In this document: positions 22,951 through 30,711 of the stretch, piece after piece
How the letters are laid out: each line of letters opens with the position of its first letter
Position numbering within the stretch: the stretch's first letter is position 1
Assembly (NCBI GenBank): GCA_016293805.1
Contig: JAEDDI010000014.1
Coordinates: forward strand, 1-41,962
Direction: 5' to 3'
From: Bacillota bacterium
Lineage (GTDB): Bacteria; Bacillota; Clostridia; Peptostreptococcales; Anaerovoracaceae
Length of the DNA stretch: 41,962 nucleotides
The notes under the pieces: model-generated
The model's database searches: none
Told to the model about the DNA's origin: nothing
What the model saw: the letters and a program-made list of their open reading frames with translations, nothing else
Position numbers and translations under genes: made by a program

Positions 22951-23444
22951 CTGTACTTCTCCATTCTCTTTCTTGAATTTGCGGTATTGCCGTGACATAT
23001 TGCTGCTGCTAGCGCATCAGCTGTATCGTCCGGCTTTGGAATTTCTCTTAGATTCAGCATCATCTTGACAAGCTGCTGAATCTGTTTCTTGTCCGCCCTG
23101 CCGTATCCCGACAGACCCTGCTTAATCTGAAGAGGTGTATATTCATAAATATCCACTCCTGAATTTACACATGCAAGGATTGCAACGCCCCTAGCCTGTC
23201 CCACAAATATTGCAGTCTTGTTGTTCGTGTTGAAGAACAGTTCTTCAATAGAAACCTGATCGGGATTGTATTCTGCAATGATATCCATAAGTTCATTATA
23301 GAGCGTCTTGAGTCTGTCAGGCATATCTTCTCCAGCCTCAGTAGTCACAGCACCGTAATCAACTGCGCTGAAATGATTTCCTTCAACATCAATAACACCC
23401 CATCCCAGTATGGCGTATCCGGGGTCTATTCCAAGTATTCTCAT
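22947..23444 (-). CDS. ruvC: Holliday junction resolvase RuvC
   Basis: Endonuclease of 165 aa that nicks Holliday junctions symmetrically. The RNase H-like catalytic acidic residues are in place: D7 (ILGIDPG), E67/E68 (SIEELFF), and D140 and D143 (PDDTADALA). Typical QARGVAIL and YTPLQIKQ segments are present. The ATG at 23444 follows GGAGGG; a longer frame to 23474 has no ribosome site. It leads the ruvCAB operon and its promoter contains a palindrome matching the Gram-positive LexA box. Confidence 0.96.
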   Translation of the reverse strand: MRILGIDPGYAILGWGVIDVEGNHFSAVDYGAVTTEAGEDMPDRLKTLYNELMDIIAEYNPDQVSIEELFFNTNNKTAIFVGQARGVAILACVNSGVDIYEYTPLQIKQGLSGYGRADKKQIQQLVKMMLNLREIPKPDDTADALAAAICHGNTANSRKRMEKYR

Positions 23445-23464
23445 AACACCCTCCTGTCCTAACA

Positions 23465-23493
23465 ATTTTAACACGCAAACATTTGTTTGTCTA
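23465..23493 (-). promoter_or_regulatory. promoter of ruvCAB
   Basis: TAGACA (23488-23493), 17-base spacer, TAAAAT (23465-23470) on the minus strand; both hexamers match 5/6. Confidence 0.75.
23476..23489 (-). promoter_or_regulatory. LexA (SOS) box candidate in the ruvC promoter
   Basis: CAAACAAATGTTTG on the minus strand matches the Bacillus-type box CGAACRNRYGTTYG at 13 of 14 positions. It lies inside the promoter spacer, an ideal place for repression. Confidence 0.65.
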
Positions 23494-23522
23494 TAAAGAT
23501 ATGTCAGATATTTTATGCATAT

Positions 23523-23540
23523 TATGAATATTTATTCTTT
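23523..23540 (+). promoter_or_regulatory. ARG box (arginine repressor operator)
   Basis: The 18-base site reads T-A-TGAAT-ATTT-ATTC-TTT and matches the ARG box WNTGAATWWWWATTCANW at all but one position. It overlaps the argR -35, suggesting autoregulation; a further ATTCA half-site follows at 23544-23548. Confidence 0.65.
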
Positions 23541-23566
23541 TGTATTCATGCCATGTATGATATAAT
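23539..23566 (+). promoter_or_regulatory. promoter of argR-recN
   Basis: TTTGTA, 16-base spacer and perfect TATAAT (23561-23566) with an extended TGA just before it. Confidence 0.7.
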
Positions 23567-23597
23567 ATATTCAAGTCTACTGAGTGGAGGAAATACT

Positions 23598-24047
23598 ATG
23601 CGCTATGCAAGACAGAACAGAATTCTCGAATTAATCAAAGAGAACAACATTGAAACACAGGAAAAACTTGTCTCACTTTTAAGAGAAAGCGGATTCAATG
23701 TAACACAGGCAACGATATCCAGAGATATCAAGGAGCTTCACCTCATCAAATCCATGTCCCCTGAAGGGGTGTACAGGTATGCAGTTGCCTCATCATCTGA
23801 CAACAGCATGACCAACAGATACATGTCGATATTAAGAGATATCGTCAAGAATGTATCCGCATCAGGAAACCTTATAGTTATCAAGACACTTCCGGGCTGT
23901 GCCAACGCAGCGGGAGAACCGCTTGACTGTCTCGGTTTCCAGCATGTTCTTGGAACAATTGCAGGTGACAACACATTGCTTATGGTCATAGATTCAGAGG
24001 ATAATGTACCTCAGCTGATGGCCAAATTTGATGAACTGCTTTCATAA
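23598..24047 (+). CDS. argR: arginine repressor ArgR/AhrC
   Basis: Hexameric arginine-sensing regulator of 149 aa. The N-terminal winged helix carries LLRESGFNVTQATISRDIKELHL, with the S-R recognition helix. The C-terminal domain has the oligomerisation and arginine-binding segments PGCANAAGEPLDCLG and GTIAGDNTLLMV. The ATG at 23598 follows GTGGAGG; the upstream in-frame ATG at 23487 would add 37 unrelated residues across the promoter. An ARG box overlaps its -35. recN follows 14 bases downstream, a conserved arrangement in Bacillota. Confidence 0.95.
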   Translation: MRYARQNRILELIKENNIETQEKLVSLLRESGFNVTQATISRDIKELHLIKSMSPEGVYRYAVASSSDNSMTNRYMSILRDIVKNVSASGNLIVIKTLPGCANAAGEPLDCLGFQHVLGTIAGDNTLLMVIDSEDNVPQLMAKFDELLS

Positions 24048-24061
24048 CAAAGGAGTAAATC

Positions 24062-25666
24062 ATGATAACACACATCAGTATTAAGGACTTTGCCATCATT
24101 GAAGATGTTCAGATAGATTTCAGAGAAGGACTTAATATTATAACAGGTGAAACAGGAGCGGGAAAATCAATCGTTATAGAAGCCATAAGTCTTGCACTGG
24201 GAGCAAGAGCTGATGCGTCATTTGTACGCACATCCAAAGACAAGGCTGTAGTGCAGATGATTGCAGAGCTTGACGGGGAAGAATATATCATCTCACGTGA
24301 AGTTTCATCTACCGGACGCAATATATGCAGAATCAACGATGATATTGTGCCTCTTTCGAGAGTTTCAAAGCTGTGTGCAAGGATAGCAGACATACACGGA
24401 CAGTACGATCACCAGTCCCTTCTGAATCCTGAGAATCACATCAGCCTGATTGATACCTACGGCAGAAAACACATTGGCCCTGCAAAAAACAGAGTTTCTG
24501 AAATCTACGCTGAGTATTCTCAGGTCAGTTCAAAGCTCTCATCTCTCATTAAAGGAGAAAACGAAAGAAACAGAAAACGCGACTTCATGGCATTCGAACT
24601 GGATGAGATTTCAAAAGCATCTCTCACACCCGGCGAGGATATCAGGCTGGAAGAGGAAATCAGATATCTTGAAAATTCCGAAAAGATATACTCGAATCTT
24701 GAGAGTGCATATGAATTGTGCTCATCTTCCGAAACTGTGGGTGAAATAAAGAATCTGATTTCAGATATTTCATCGTACAGTGATGAACTGGGCGGCCTTT
24801 CAGAAGAAATCAATGAGATATACTACAGACTCGAAGACCTGTCCCGGGAAATCAGAATTATGAGGGACAGATCCGACTATTCTCAGGAGAATCTCAACAG
24901 TGCCATAGAGCGTATGGAAGTAATATCTGCACTCAAACGCAAATACGGCGGTTCAATTGAAGATATTCTTGCATACAGGGACAGGATATCTGAAGAAATC
25001 AGCATGGCTGACAATTCAGATGAACTGAAAAACGAACTTTCATTGAGGAAATCCAGACTTGAAGAGGATCTTAAACAGGCAAGTCTTGCACTTTCATCAC
25101 TCAGGAAAAAAGCAGCAGATGAACTTAAGGACAAGATACTTAAAGAACTGCTTGAGCTCAATTTCAAAGATTCAAGAATGGATATGGTATTCACCGAAAT
25201 TCCATATTCCCCTGAGGGAACAGACAGCGTTGAGTTCATGATATCAACCAACAGAGGCGAGAATCTGAAGCCGCTTGCAAAAATTGCATCAGGAGGAGAG
25301 ATGTCCAGAATCATGCTCGCCTTCAAGAAAATCATCAGCGACTACGATGAGATTCCAACTATGATATTCGACGAAATCGACTCAGGAATATCAGGAATCA
25401 CTGCAAGCATTGTCGCAGGTAAAATGCGTCAGATTGCTGCCACTCATCAGATAATATGCATCACACATCTTCCTCAGATTGCAGCTGCCGGAAGTTACAA
25501 TTTCAGAATATCAAAGCATGTTGCCGGTAACCAGACGTTCACTTCTGTAGAGCCTTTGAATGACAAAGAAAAAACCGAGGAAATCGCAAGACTCCTCGGC
25601 GGAACCAATATTACCGAAACAACAATAAAATCAGCTCATGAACTTATAGAATCAGCTCTCGCATAG
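24062..25666 (+). CDS. recN: DNA repair protein RecN
   Basis: SMC-like ATPase of 534 aa involved in double-strand break repair. Walker A GETGAGKS at 29-36 precedes SIVIEAISLALG. A long coiled coil spans about 150-360, rich in E/K/R/S. The C-terminal half has the ABC signature KIASGGEMSRIMLA, Walker B TMIFDEIDSGISG and the THLPQIAA switch. It is slightly shorter than the usual 550-570 aa, probably in the coiled coil. AAAGGAG precedes the ATG. Its stop codon lies within the terminator hairpin. Confidence 0.95.
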   Translation: MITHISIKDFAIIEDVQIDFREGLNIITGETGAGKSIVIEAISLALGARADASFVRTSKDKAVVQMIAELDGEEYIISREVSSTGRNICRINDDIVPLSRVSKLCARIADIHGQYDHQSLLNPENHISLIDTYGRKHIGPAKNRVSEIYAEYSQVSSKLSSLIKGENERNRKRDFMAFELDEISKASLTPGEDIRLEEEIRYLENSEKIYSNLESAYELCSSSETVGEIKNLISDISSYSDELGGLSEEINEIYYRLEDLSREIRIMRDRSDYSQENLNSAIERMEVISALKRKYGGSIEDILAYRDRISEEISMADNSDELKNELSLRKSRLEEDLKQASLALSSLRKKAADELKDKILKELLELNFKDSRMDMVFTEIPYSPEGTDSVEFMISTNRGENLKPLAKIASGGEMSRIMLAFKKIISDYDEIPTMIFDEIDSGISGITASIVAGKMRQIAATHQIICITHLPQIAAAGSYNFRISKHVAGNQTFTSVEPLNDKEKTEEIARLLGGTNITETTIKSAHELIESALA

Positions 25667-25679
25667 CGAGAGCCTTTCT
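25655..25679 (+). terminator. terminator of argR-recN overlapping the recN stop codon
   Basis: GCTCTCGC / GCGAGAGC 8-bp stem with an ATA loop followed by CTTTCTTTTC. The recN TAG occupies 25664-25666, partly in the loop. Confidence 0.85.
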
Positions 25680-25684
25680 TTTCT

Positions 25685-26845
25685 CTATTTCCTGTTTATC
25701 CATGCATCAGCTACAGCTTTTGCCACCGCATCAGAAATTCCCTCTTCAAATGCGTTAGGCAGAATCTTTTCCGGACACAGTTCTTCTTCACTGACAAAAC
25801 CGGCAAGCGCATAAGCTGCTGCAACCTTCATCTCCTCTGTAATCTGCTCTGCACGTGCATCAAGAGCCCCTCTGAAGATTCCCGGGAATGCAAGAACATT
25901 GTTAATCTGATTATTGAAATCAGATCTTCCGGTTCCGATAATTGCAGCACCTCCCCTTGCAGCCTCATCCGGCATAATTTCAGGCTCAGGATTTGACATT
26001 GCAAATACTACAGGACTGTCGGCCATTTTCCTAACATCATCTGCAGTTATAAGCTTAGGCGCCGAAACGCCAATGAAAATATCAGCACCTTCCATTGCAT
26101 CATGAATGCTTCCAGATCTGTCCTCTCTGTTGACAACCTTTAACAGATCTCTCTTGGCATCGTTAAGTCTAGGTGAAGAGCTGCATATAATTCCATCTCT
26201 TCCGCATACGAGGATATCTTTAATTCCGAGATTGACAAGCATCCTTGCAATTGCCGTTCCCGCAGCTCCGGCACCGGCTATAACAGCTGTACAGTCTTCC
26301 ATCTTCTTGCCTATAAGCTTAAGTGCGTTTATCGCTGCAGCCGATACTACTACTGCTGTCCCGTGCTGGTCATCATGGAATACCGGAATATTAAGTTCTC
26401 TTTTTAATCTGTTTTCAATTTCAAAACATCTTGGCGCTGAAATATCTTCAAGATTGATTCCTCCAAATGTTGATGAAATATTCTTTACGATATTGCAGAA
26501 CTCATCGACATCCTGTGTTTTGATGCAGATTGGAAGTGCATCAATGCCGGCAAATCCCTTGAACAGAACCGCCTTTCCTTCCATTACTGGAATTGAAGCA
26601 TCGGCTCCAATGTTTCCAAGTCCAAGCACTGCCGAGCCATCTGTAATAACTGCGACAGTATTCTGCTTTGAAGTATATCTGTATATGTTTTCGTAGTCTT
26701 TTTCTATTTCCCTGCACGGCTGAGCAACACCCGGAGTATATGCTGTCGAAAGATCATCTCTGTCATTTAGAGGAACTTTCGAAGAAACAGCCCACTTGCC
26801 CATATTCTCCTCGTGAAGTTCAAGTGCCTTCTTGTAATAATCCAT
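25685..26845 (-). CDS. NAD(P)-dependent malic enzyme
   Basis: Oxidatively decarboxylates malate to pyruvate; 386 aa, the short bacterial form without the phosphotransacetylase-like domain. Landmarks are TAYTPGVAQPCREI near residue 35, VTDGSAVLGLGNIG, the metal site FGGINLEDISAPRCFEIE, FHDDQHGTAVV and the dinucleotide motif VIAGAGAAGTAIA. Cofactor preference is not evident. It lies 4 bases after purA on the same strand and so is likely cotranscribed. No own promoter was seen; the recN terminator lies on the opposite side. Confidence 0.94.
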   Translation of the reverse strand: MDYYKKALELHEENMGKWAVSSKVPLNDRDDLSTAYTPGVAQPCREIEKDYENIYRYTSKQNTVAVITDGSAVLGLGNIGADASIPVMEGKAVLFKGFAGIDALPICIKTQDVDEFCNIVKNISSTFGGINLEDISAPRCFEIENRLKRELNIPVFHDDQHGTAVVVSAAAINALKLIGKKMEDCTAVIAGAGAAGTAIARMLVNLGIKDILVCGRDGIICSSSPRLNDAKRDLLKVVNREDRSGSIHDAMEGADIFIGVSAPKLITADDVRKMADSPVVFAMSNPEPEIMPDEAARGGAAIIGTGRSDFNNQINNVLAFPGIFRGALDARAEQITEEMKVAAAYALAGFVSEEELCPEKILPNAFEEGISDAVAKAVADAWINRK

Positions 26846-26849
26846 AAAT

Positions 26850-28124
26850 CTATCTCCTGATTATTTCGTCTCTGCCCGGTCCGTTGGATACCATCGTAAT
26901 CGGACATTCGATAAGTTTTTCTATTTCAAGTACATAATTTCTGGCCTCAGCCGGAAGATCATCAAAATTCCTGATACCGCGTATATCACACTTCCATCCG
27001 GGCATTGTCTTTAGAACCGGTTTTGCCCTGTAGCATTCCACAGTATTTGGGAAGTAATCAATAACTTTTCCGTCAAGCTCATATCCTGTGCATATCTTAA
27101 TTTCATCAAGATATCCCAGTGCATCGAGAATTGTCAGTACTACTTCTGTTGATCCCTGCATACGGCATCCGTATCTTGTCGCAACAGCATCAAACCAGCC
27201 TACTCTTCTCGGCCTTCCTGTTGTAGCACCGTATTCTCCTCCGTCTCCGCCGTGATTTCTCAGTTCAGCAGCCTCATCACCGAAAAGTTCTGAAACAAAA
27301 GGACCGCCGCCTACTGCACTGGAGTAGGCTTTCACTACTGTAACAACATCAGTTATTGCATAGGGCGGAAGACCTGCACCTACTGCTGCATATCCTGCAA
27401 GGGTTGACGAACTTGTAACCATAGGATAAATACCATGGTCAGTATCCTTCATCGCGCCAAGCTGTCCTTCAAGAAGGATTTTCTTTCCCTCTCTGTACGC
27501 TTTCTGAAGAAAATCGGCTGTGTCAGCAACGTAAGGACTGATCATTTCTCTGTATTCTATACATGTTCTGTACAATTCTTCAGGATCAAGAAGCGGTTTG
27601 TTATACAGATGCCTGAGCATTACATTTTTGATGGTGCATACTCTTTCAACTTTCTCCCTGAGAGTTTCATCTTCGAACAGTTCACATACCTGAAATCCAA
27701 TCTTTGCATACTTATCGGAATATGCAGGCGCGATACCTGATTTTGTTGAACCGAATGCTTTGCCTGCAAGTCTCTCCTCCTCATATGCGTCAAAATCGAT
27801 ATGATACGGCATAACAACCTGTGCTCTGTCCGAGACAAGAAGCTTAGGTGCTGGAACTCCACCTTCTTCAAGATTCTTCAGTTCATTTACAAGATACGGA
27901 ATGTTAAGTGCAACACCGTTTCCGATAACATTTGTAATGTGCTGATAAAATACTCCCGACGGAAGCATATGAAGAGCGAACTTTCCGTAACTGTTCTTGA
28001 TGGTATGGCCGGCATTGCTTCCGCCCTGATATCTGACAACGATATCGGATTCGGCTGCAAGTGCGTCGGTAATCTTGCCTTTTCCTTCGTCTCCCCAGTT
28101 TGCTCCAACAATTGCTTTACTCAT
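26850..28124 (-). CDS. purA: adenylosuccinate synthetase
   Basis: GTP-dependent enzyme making adenylosuccinate from IMP and aspartate, the first committed step to AMP; 424 aa, normal length. The P-loop WGDEGKGK starts at residue 10 with D12 as catalytic base, and H40 lies in NAGHT. Further motifs are YQGGSNAGH, FEGQ-like LLEGQLGAM, TTGRPRRVGWFDAV and the base-binding LTILDALGYLDEIKIC. The stretch RMQGSTEVVLTILDALG matches a branch common in anaerobes. GGAGG precedes the ATG. Leads a purA-malic enzyme pair. Confidence 0.96.
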   Translation of the reverse strand: MSKAIVGANWGDEGKGKITDALAAESDIVVRYQGGSNAGHTIKNSYGKFALHMLPSGVFYQHITNVIGNGVALNIPYLVNELKNLEEGGVPAPKLLVSDRAQVVMPYHIDFDAYEEERLAGKAFGSTKSGIAPAYSDKYAKIGFQVCELFEDETLREKVERVCTIKNVMLRHLYNKPLLDPEELYRTCIEYREMISPYVADTADFLQKAYREGKKILLEGQLGAMKDTDHGIYPMVTSSSTLAGYAAVGAGLPPYAITDVVTVVKAYSSAVGGGPFVSELFGDEAAELRNHGGDGGEYGATTGRPRRVGWFDAVATRYGCRMQGSTEVVLTILDALGYLDEIKICTGYELDGKVIDYFPNTVECYRAKPVLKTMPGWKCDIRGIRNFDDLPAEARNYVLEIEKLIECPITMVSNGPGRDEIIRR

Positions 28125-28238
28125 AATTTACCTCCTATGTTTTAAACAAAGAATAGCTTTATGACCCCGTTAAGAAATTTATTCAAAACCTTCTGTAAAG
28201 CCGTATTCAATTATATTTTAAGAAGATTGTTATTCTTC

Positions 28239-28907
28239 TCAGCTTACAATTATATCGTGAATCGCCTGCATCTCATTATCCAGTTTTGCAGCGTCCTCAG
28301 CACACTGCTTAAGCTTATCAAGAACAGCTTCATCACAGTGGTAGTTCTTCTTGTATTTAACCTTGTGCTCAAGACTCGCCCAGAAATCCATAGCTATAGT
28401 TCTGAACTGAATCTCTACATTCATCATTTTTGTTTCACCTGCAAGAAAAATAGGAACTGACACTATAAGATGCAGCGAACGGTATCCATTTTCCTTTGGA
28501 TTCTCGATATAGTCTTTTCGTTCAACAAGAACAACGTCATCCTGCCTGAGAAGATACTCTTCAAGAAGATATACATCCTTTGGAAAAGAGCATATAACCC
28601 TTACTCCTGCTATATCGAAAAGATTCTCCTCCAGATCCTGAGGATTAAAAGGAATATCTCTTCTTATCATCTTCTCAAGAATGCTCTCGGGTGATTTCAT
28701 TCTTGTCTTTATCGATTCAATCGGATTTCTGTCATATTCAAGTGACATATTCTCATTGAGAACCCTGAATTTTGTCTCAACTTCCATTAGCGCACATTTG
28801 TAATATGACATAAGCTTCTTAAACTCTCTTCCCGTTCTTATAATATCCTCAAGTTCATTATGAGAATAGGTTTCAAGTAATTTTCCGATCCTGCTTTCAT
28901 TTGACAT
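28239..28907 (-). CDS. small alarmone synthetase, RelP/RelQ type
   Basis: Single-domain (p)ppGpp synthetase of 222 aa. It contains the RelA/SpoT synthetase core without HD hydrolase, TGS or ACT domains. Recognisable pieces are SPESILEKMIRRDIP, the FDIAGVRVICSF substrate strand, KENGYRSLHLIVSVP and VEIQFRTIAMDFWASLEHK, which holds the catalytic Glu region. Length and layout fit RelQ/YjbM or RelP/YwaC of Firmicutes; I cannot separate these two. GGGAGAGGGAG precedes the ATG and a good promoter lies upstream, so it is independently expressed. The 114-base gap before purA holds only a weak 6-bp hairpin (28221-28239) and a poor promoter candidate. Confidence 0.93.
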   Translation of the reverse strand: MSNESRIGKLLETYSHNELEDIIRTGREFKKLMSYYKCALMEVETKFRVLNENMSLEYDRNPIESIKTRMKSPESILEKMIRRDIPFNPQDLEENLFDIAGVRVICSFPKDVYLLEEYLLRQDDVVLVERKDYIENPKENGYRSLHLIVSVPIFLAGETKMMNVEIQFRTIAMDFWASLEHKVKYKKNYHCDEAVLDKLKQCAEDAAKLDNEMQAIHDIIVS

Positions 28908-28949
28908 ATTTCTCCCTCTCCCTGCACATACAGTTTACACAACTTATTT

Positions 28950-28978
28950 AGTATACCACTAATTCTCCCCAATTACAA
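28950..28978 (-). promoter_or_regulatory. promoter of the small alarmone synthetase gene
   Basis: TTGTAA, 17-base spacer and TATACT (28950-28955) on the minus strand, about 40 bases before the ATG. Confidence 0.65.
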
Positions 28979-28984
28979 AACTAT

Positions 28985-29719
28985 TTAAAGCTCCAGTTCA
29001 TACATTGTCATCGCAAGAGCCGCAATACCGGCTGTCTCTGTTCTTAGAATCGTCTTACCCAAAGATACGCACTCGTATCTTTTAAGATATTCAGCCTCAC
29101 TCTGTGCAAAACCTCCTTCGGGTCCTATAACAACCGCCACATTCTCCGGCTTTTCATCAAGGCTTCTCAAACAGTCCTTTATACTTCTTTTTTCTTCATT
29201 CTCGTAAGGAAAAAGTACAAGATCATATGACTTAAGAAGACTGTACATTTCCTCATCACTTAAAGGTTCATATATAGCAGGTACAATCCCCCTCCTGCAC
29301 TGCTTGGATGCCTCATCAGCTATTTTCTGCCATCTCTGAGCTTTCCTGCCTGCCTTGCCGTTATCTCTCACATCACACCGTTTCATGAAAACAGGATATA
29401 TACTGTCTATCCCAAGTTCCACGCATTTTTGAACTATGAGATCCATCTTTTGATTCTTTGGCATCCCCTGAAAAAGTGTTATCCTTAAGCGAGGCTCCCT
29501 TGCAAAAGCCTGTTTGTCCGTTATCAGGACTGTTACTACAGCTTCATCTATCTCTTCTATAACTCCTTCATATTCCCATCTGACACCGTCTGATATTTCA
29601 ATCATATCTCCATGCCTAAGCCTGAGAACCTTCCTTATATGATGTATATCTTCTCTGTCGGTTATACAGATATGCTTTTCACCCACATCCGACTCTTTTA
29701 CAAAAAACCTGCTCATCAT
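28985..29719 (-). CDS. rsmE: 16S rRNA (uracil-1498-N3)-methyltransferase
   Basis: SPOUT-class methyltransferase of 244 aa. An N-terminal PUA-like domain includes HHIRKVLRLRHGD. The C-terminal trefoil-knot domain has KNQKMDLIVQKCVELGID, AVVIGPEGGFAQSE and the closing LGKTILRTETAGIAAL, which are diagnostic for RsmE. Its first ATG (29719) overlaps the prmA stop; an alternative ATG at 29716 begins MSRFF. There is no separate ribosome site, so it is translationally coupled to prmA. No terminator is evident before the alarmone synthetase promoter. Confidence 0.95.
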   Translation of the reverse strand: MMSRFFVKESDVGEKHICITDREDIHHIRKVLRLRHGDMIEISDGVRWEYEGVIEEIDEAVVTVLITDKQAFAREPRLRITLFQGMPKNQKMDLIVQKCVELGIDSIYPVFMKRCDVRDNGKAGRKAQRWQKIADEASKQCRRGIVPAIYEPLSDEEMYSLLKSYDLVLFPYENEEKRSIKDCLRSLDEKPENVAVVIGPEGGFAQSEAEYLKRYECVSLGKTILRTETAGIAALAMTMYELEL

Positions 29720-30660
29720 TCAAGTACAGCCGCAATCGCGCACCATTCTCCTTTTCTAATTACATCTATTACCTTAAACCCGCATTCATCAAGAGTCTGC
29801 TTCACATCATCCTCCTTTTCAAGAAGAATGCCAGAAGAAATATATACTCCATCCTTTTCCAAATGGACTGCAACATCTTTTGTCAGCACTTTTACCAGAT
29901 CTGCCATGAGATTTGCAGCAACGATGTCCGCTTTGAAATCAACTCCCTTTGTGAGGTCTCCCTCTTCAGTTCTTACAATATCGGAAAATCCGTTCAGTGC
30001 GACATTTTCTTTTGTCACTTCAACTGCAACAGGGTCTATGTCTATCGCATATACACAGCTGCTTCCAAGAAGTGCCGCACCTATCGAAAGTATTCCGGAA
30101 CCGCATCCCACGTCAAGAACTCTGTCGCCTTCCTTCATGTATTTTTCCATGAGTTCAAGGCACCCTGAAGTCGTTTCATGAGTACCGGTGCCAAATGCCC
30201 TGCCCGGGTCTATTTCAAGTATCAGTTCACCATCTGCTGCCTCGTATTCCTCCCATGACGGTTTAATTACTATTTTTTCTGTCACCTTTGCCGGTCTGAA
30301 ATATTCCTTCCATCTGTCTGCCCATAAACTGTCATCTTCTGATTTAACCTCTACGTGCAGGCGTCCAAGAAAAGACTCACCCTTTTTGAGTTCTTCGACA
30401 AGTTCCCTCACTTTTGCAATCATGTCTGCACTTTCTTCTGAATCATCAAAGTATATTATCACCTTGTGCTCATCATCTTCAGGATAAGCCTTTTCGTCAA
30501 TATAATCCCATTCATAACCGAAAGTCTTATTCTCTATATTTGCAATCTCATCAGGGTCCTCAACTGATAATGCAGTAATGTCCAGGTCATTCATAAGTCT
30601 TGCAGTCAGTATTTCCACACCGAAGGCATTTGTATATATCTTAACCTCGTTATATATCAT
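29716..30660 (-). CDS. prmA: ribosomal protein L11 methyltransferase
   Basis: SAM-dependent methyltransferase of 314 aa that trimethylates ribosomal protein L11. The N-terminal half carries the substrate-recognition ferredoxin-like domain. The catalytic domain shows DPGRAFGTGTHETT, DRVLDVGCGSGILSIGAALLG and DIVAANLMADLV, the last equivalent to the family N-P/L-P-Y motif region. The ATG at 30660 follows GGAGG. A longer frame (to 30690) enters the dnaJ terminator and is rejected. Conserved position after dnaJ, but here separated from it by a hairpin terminator. Confidence 0.95.
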   Translation of the reverse strand: MIYNEVKIYTNAFGVEILTARLMNDLDITALSVEDPDEIANIENKTFGYEWDYIDEKAYPEDDEHKVIIYFDDSEESADMIAKVRELVEELKKGESFLGRLHVEVKSEDDSLWADRWKEYFRPAKVTEKIVIKPSWEEYEAADGELILEIDPGRAFGTGTHETTSGCLELMEKYMKEGDRVLDVGCGSGILSIGAALLGSSCVYAIDIDPVAVEVTKENVALNGFSDIVRTEEGDLTKGVDFKADIVAANLMADLVKVLTKDVAVHLEKDGVYISSGILLEKEDDVKQTLDECGFKVIDVIRKGEWCAIAAVLE

Positions 30661-30675
30661 TTCTTTCCTCCACGC

Positions 30676-30703
30676 AAGAAAACGGCACATTATTTTGTGC
30701 CGT
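30676..30703 (-). terminator. terminator between dnaJ and prmA
   Basis: ACGGCACA / TGTGCCGT perfect 8-bp stem with a 6-base loop, followed by TTTTCTT on the minus strand, 8 bases after the dnaJ stop and only about 16 bases before prmA. Confidence 0.8.
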
Positions 30704-30711
30704 ACTATACT

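Noticed and set aside
26106..26696. Plus-strand open frame of 196 codons opposite the malic enzyme gene
   Set aside because: It is the antisense of a well-conserved enzyme, has no ribosome site and has low-complexity composition rich in Ser/Leu/Ile.
28125..28238. Promoter for purA (TTGAAT-17-CATAAA) and a terminator at 28221-28239 (AGAAGA/TCTTCT)
   Set aside because: The -10 matches only 4 of 6 and the hairpin has just six weak pairs with no U-tract; neither is strong enough to list.
29612..30181. Plus-strand open frame of 189 codons opposite rsmE and prmA
   Set aside because: Antisense of two recognised genes, Ser/Thr-rich and without a start signal.
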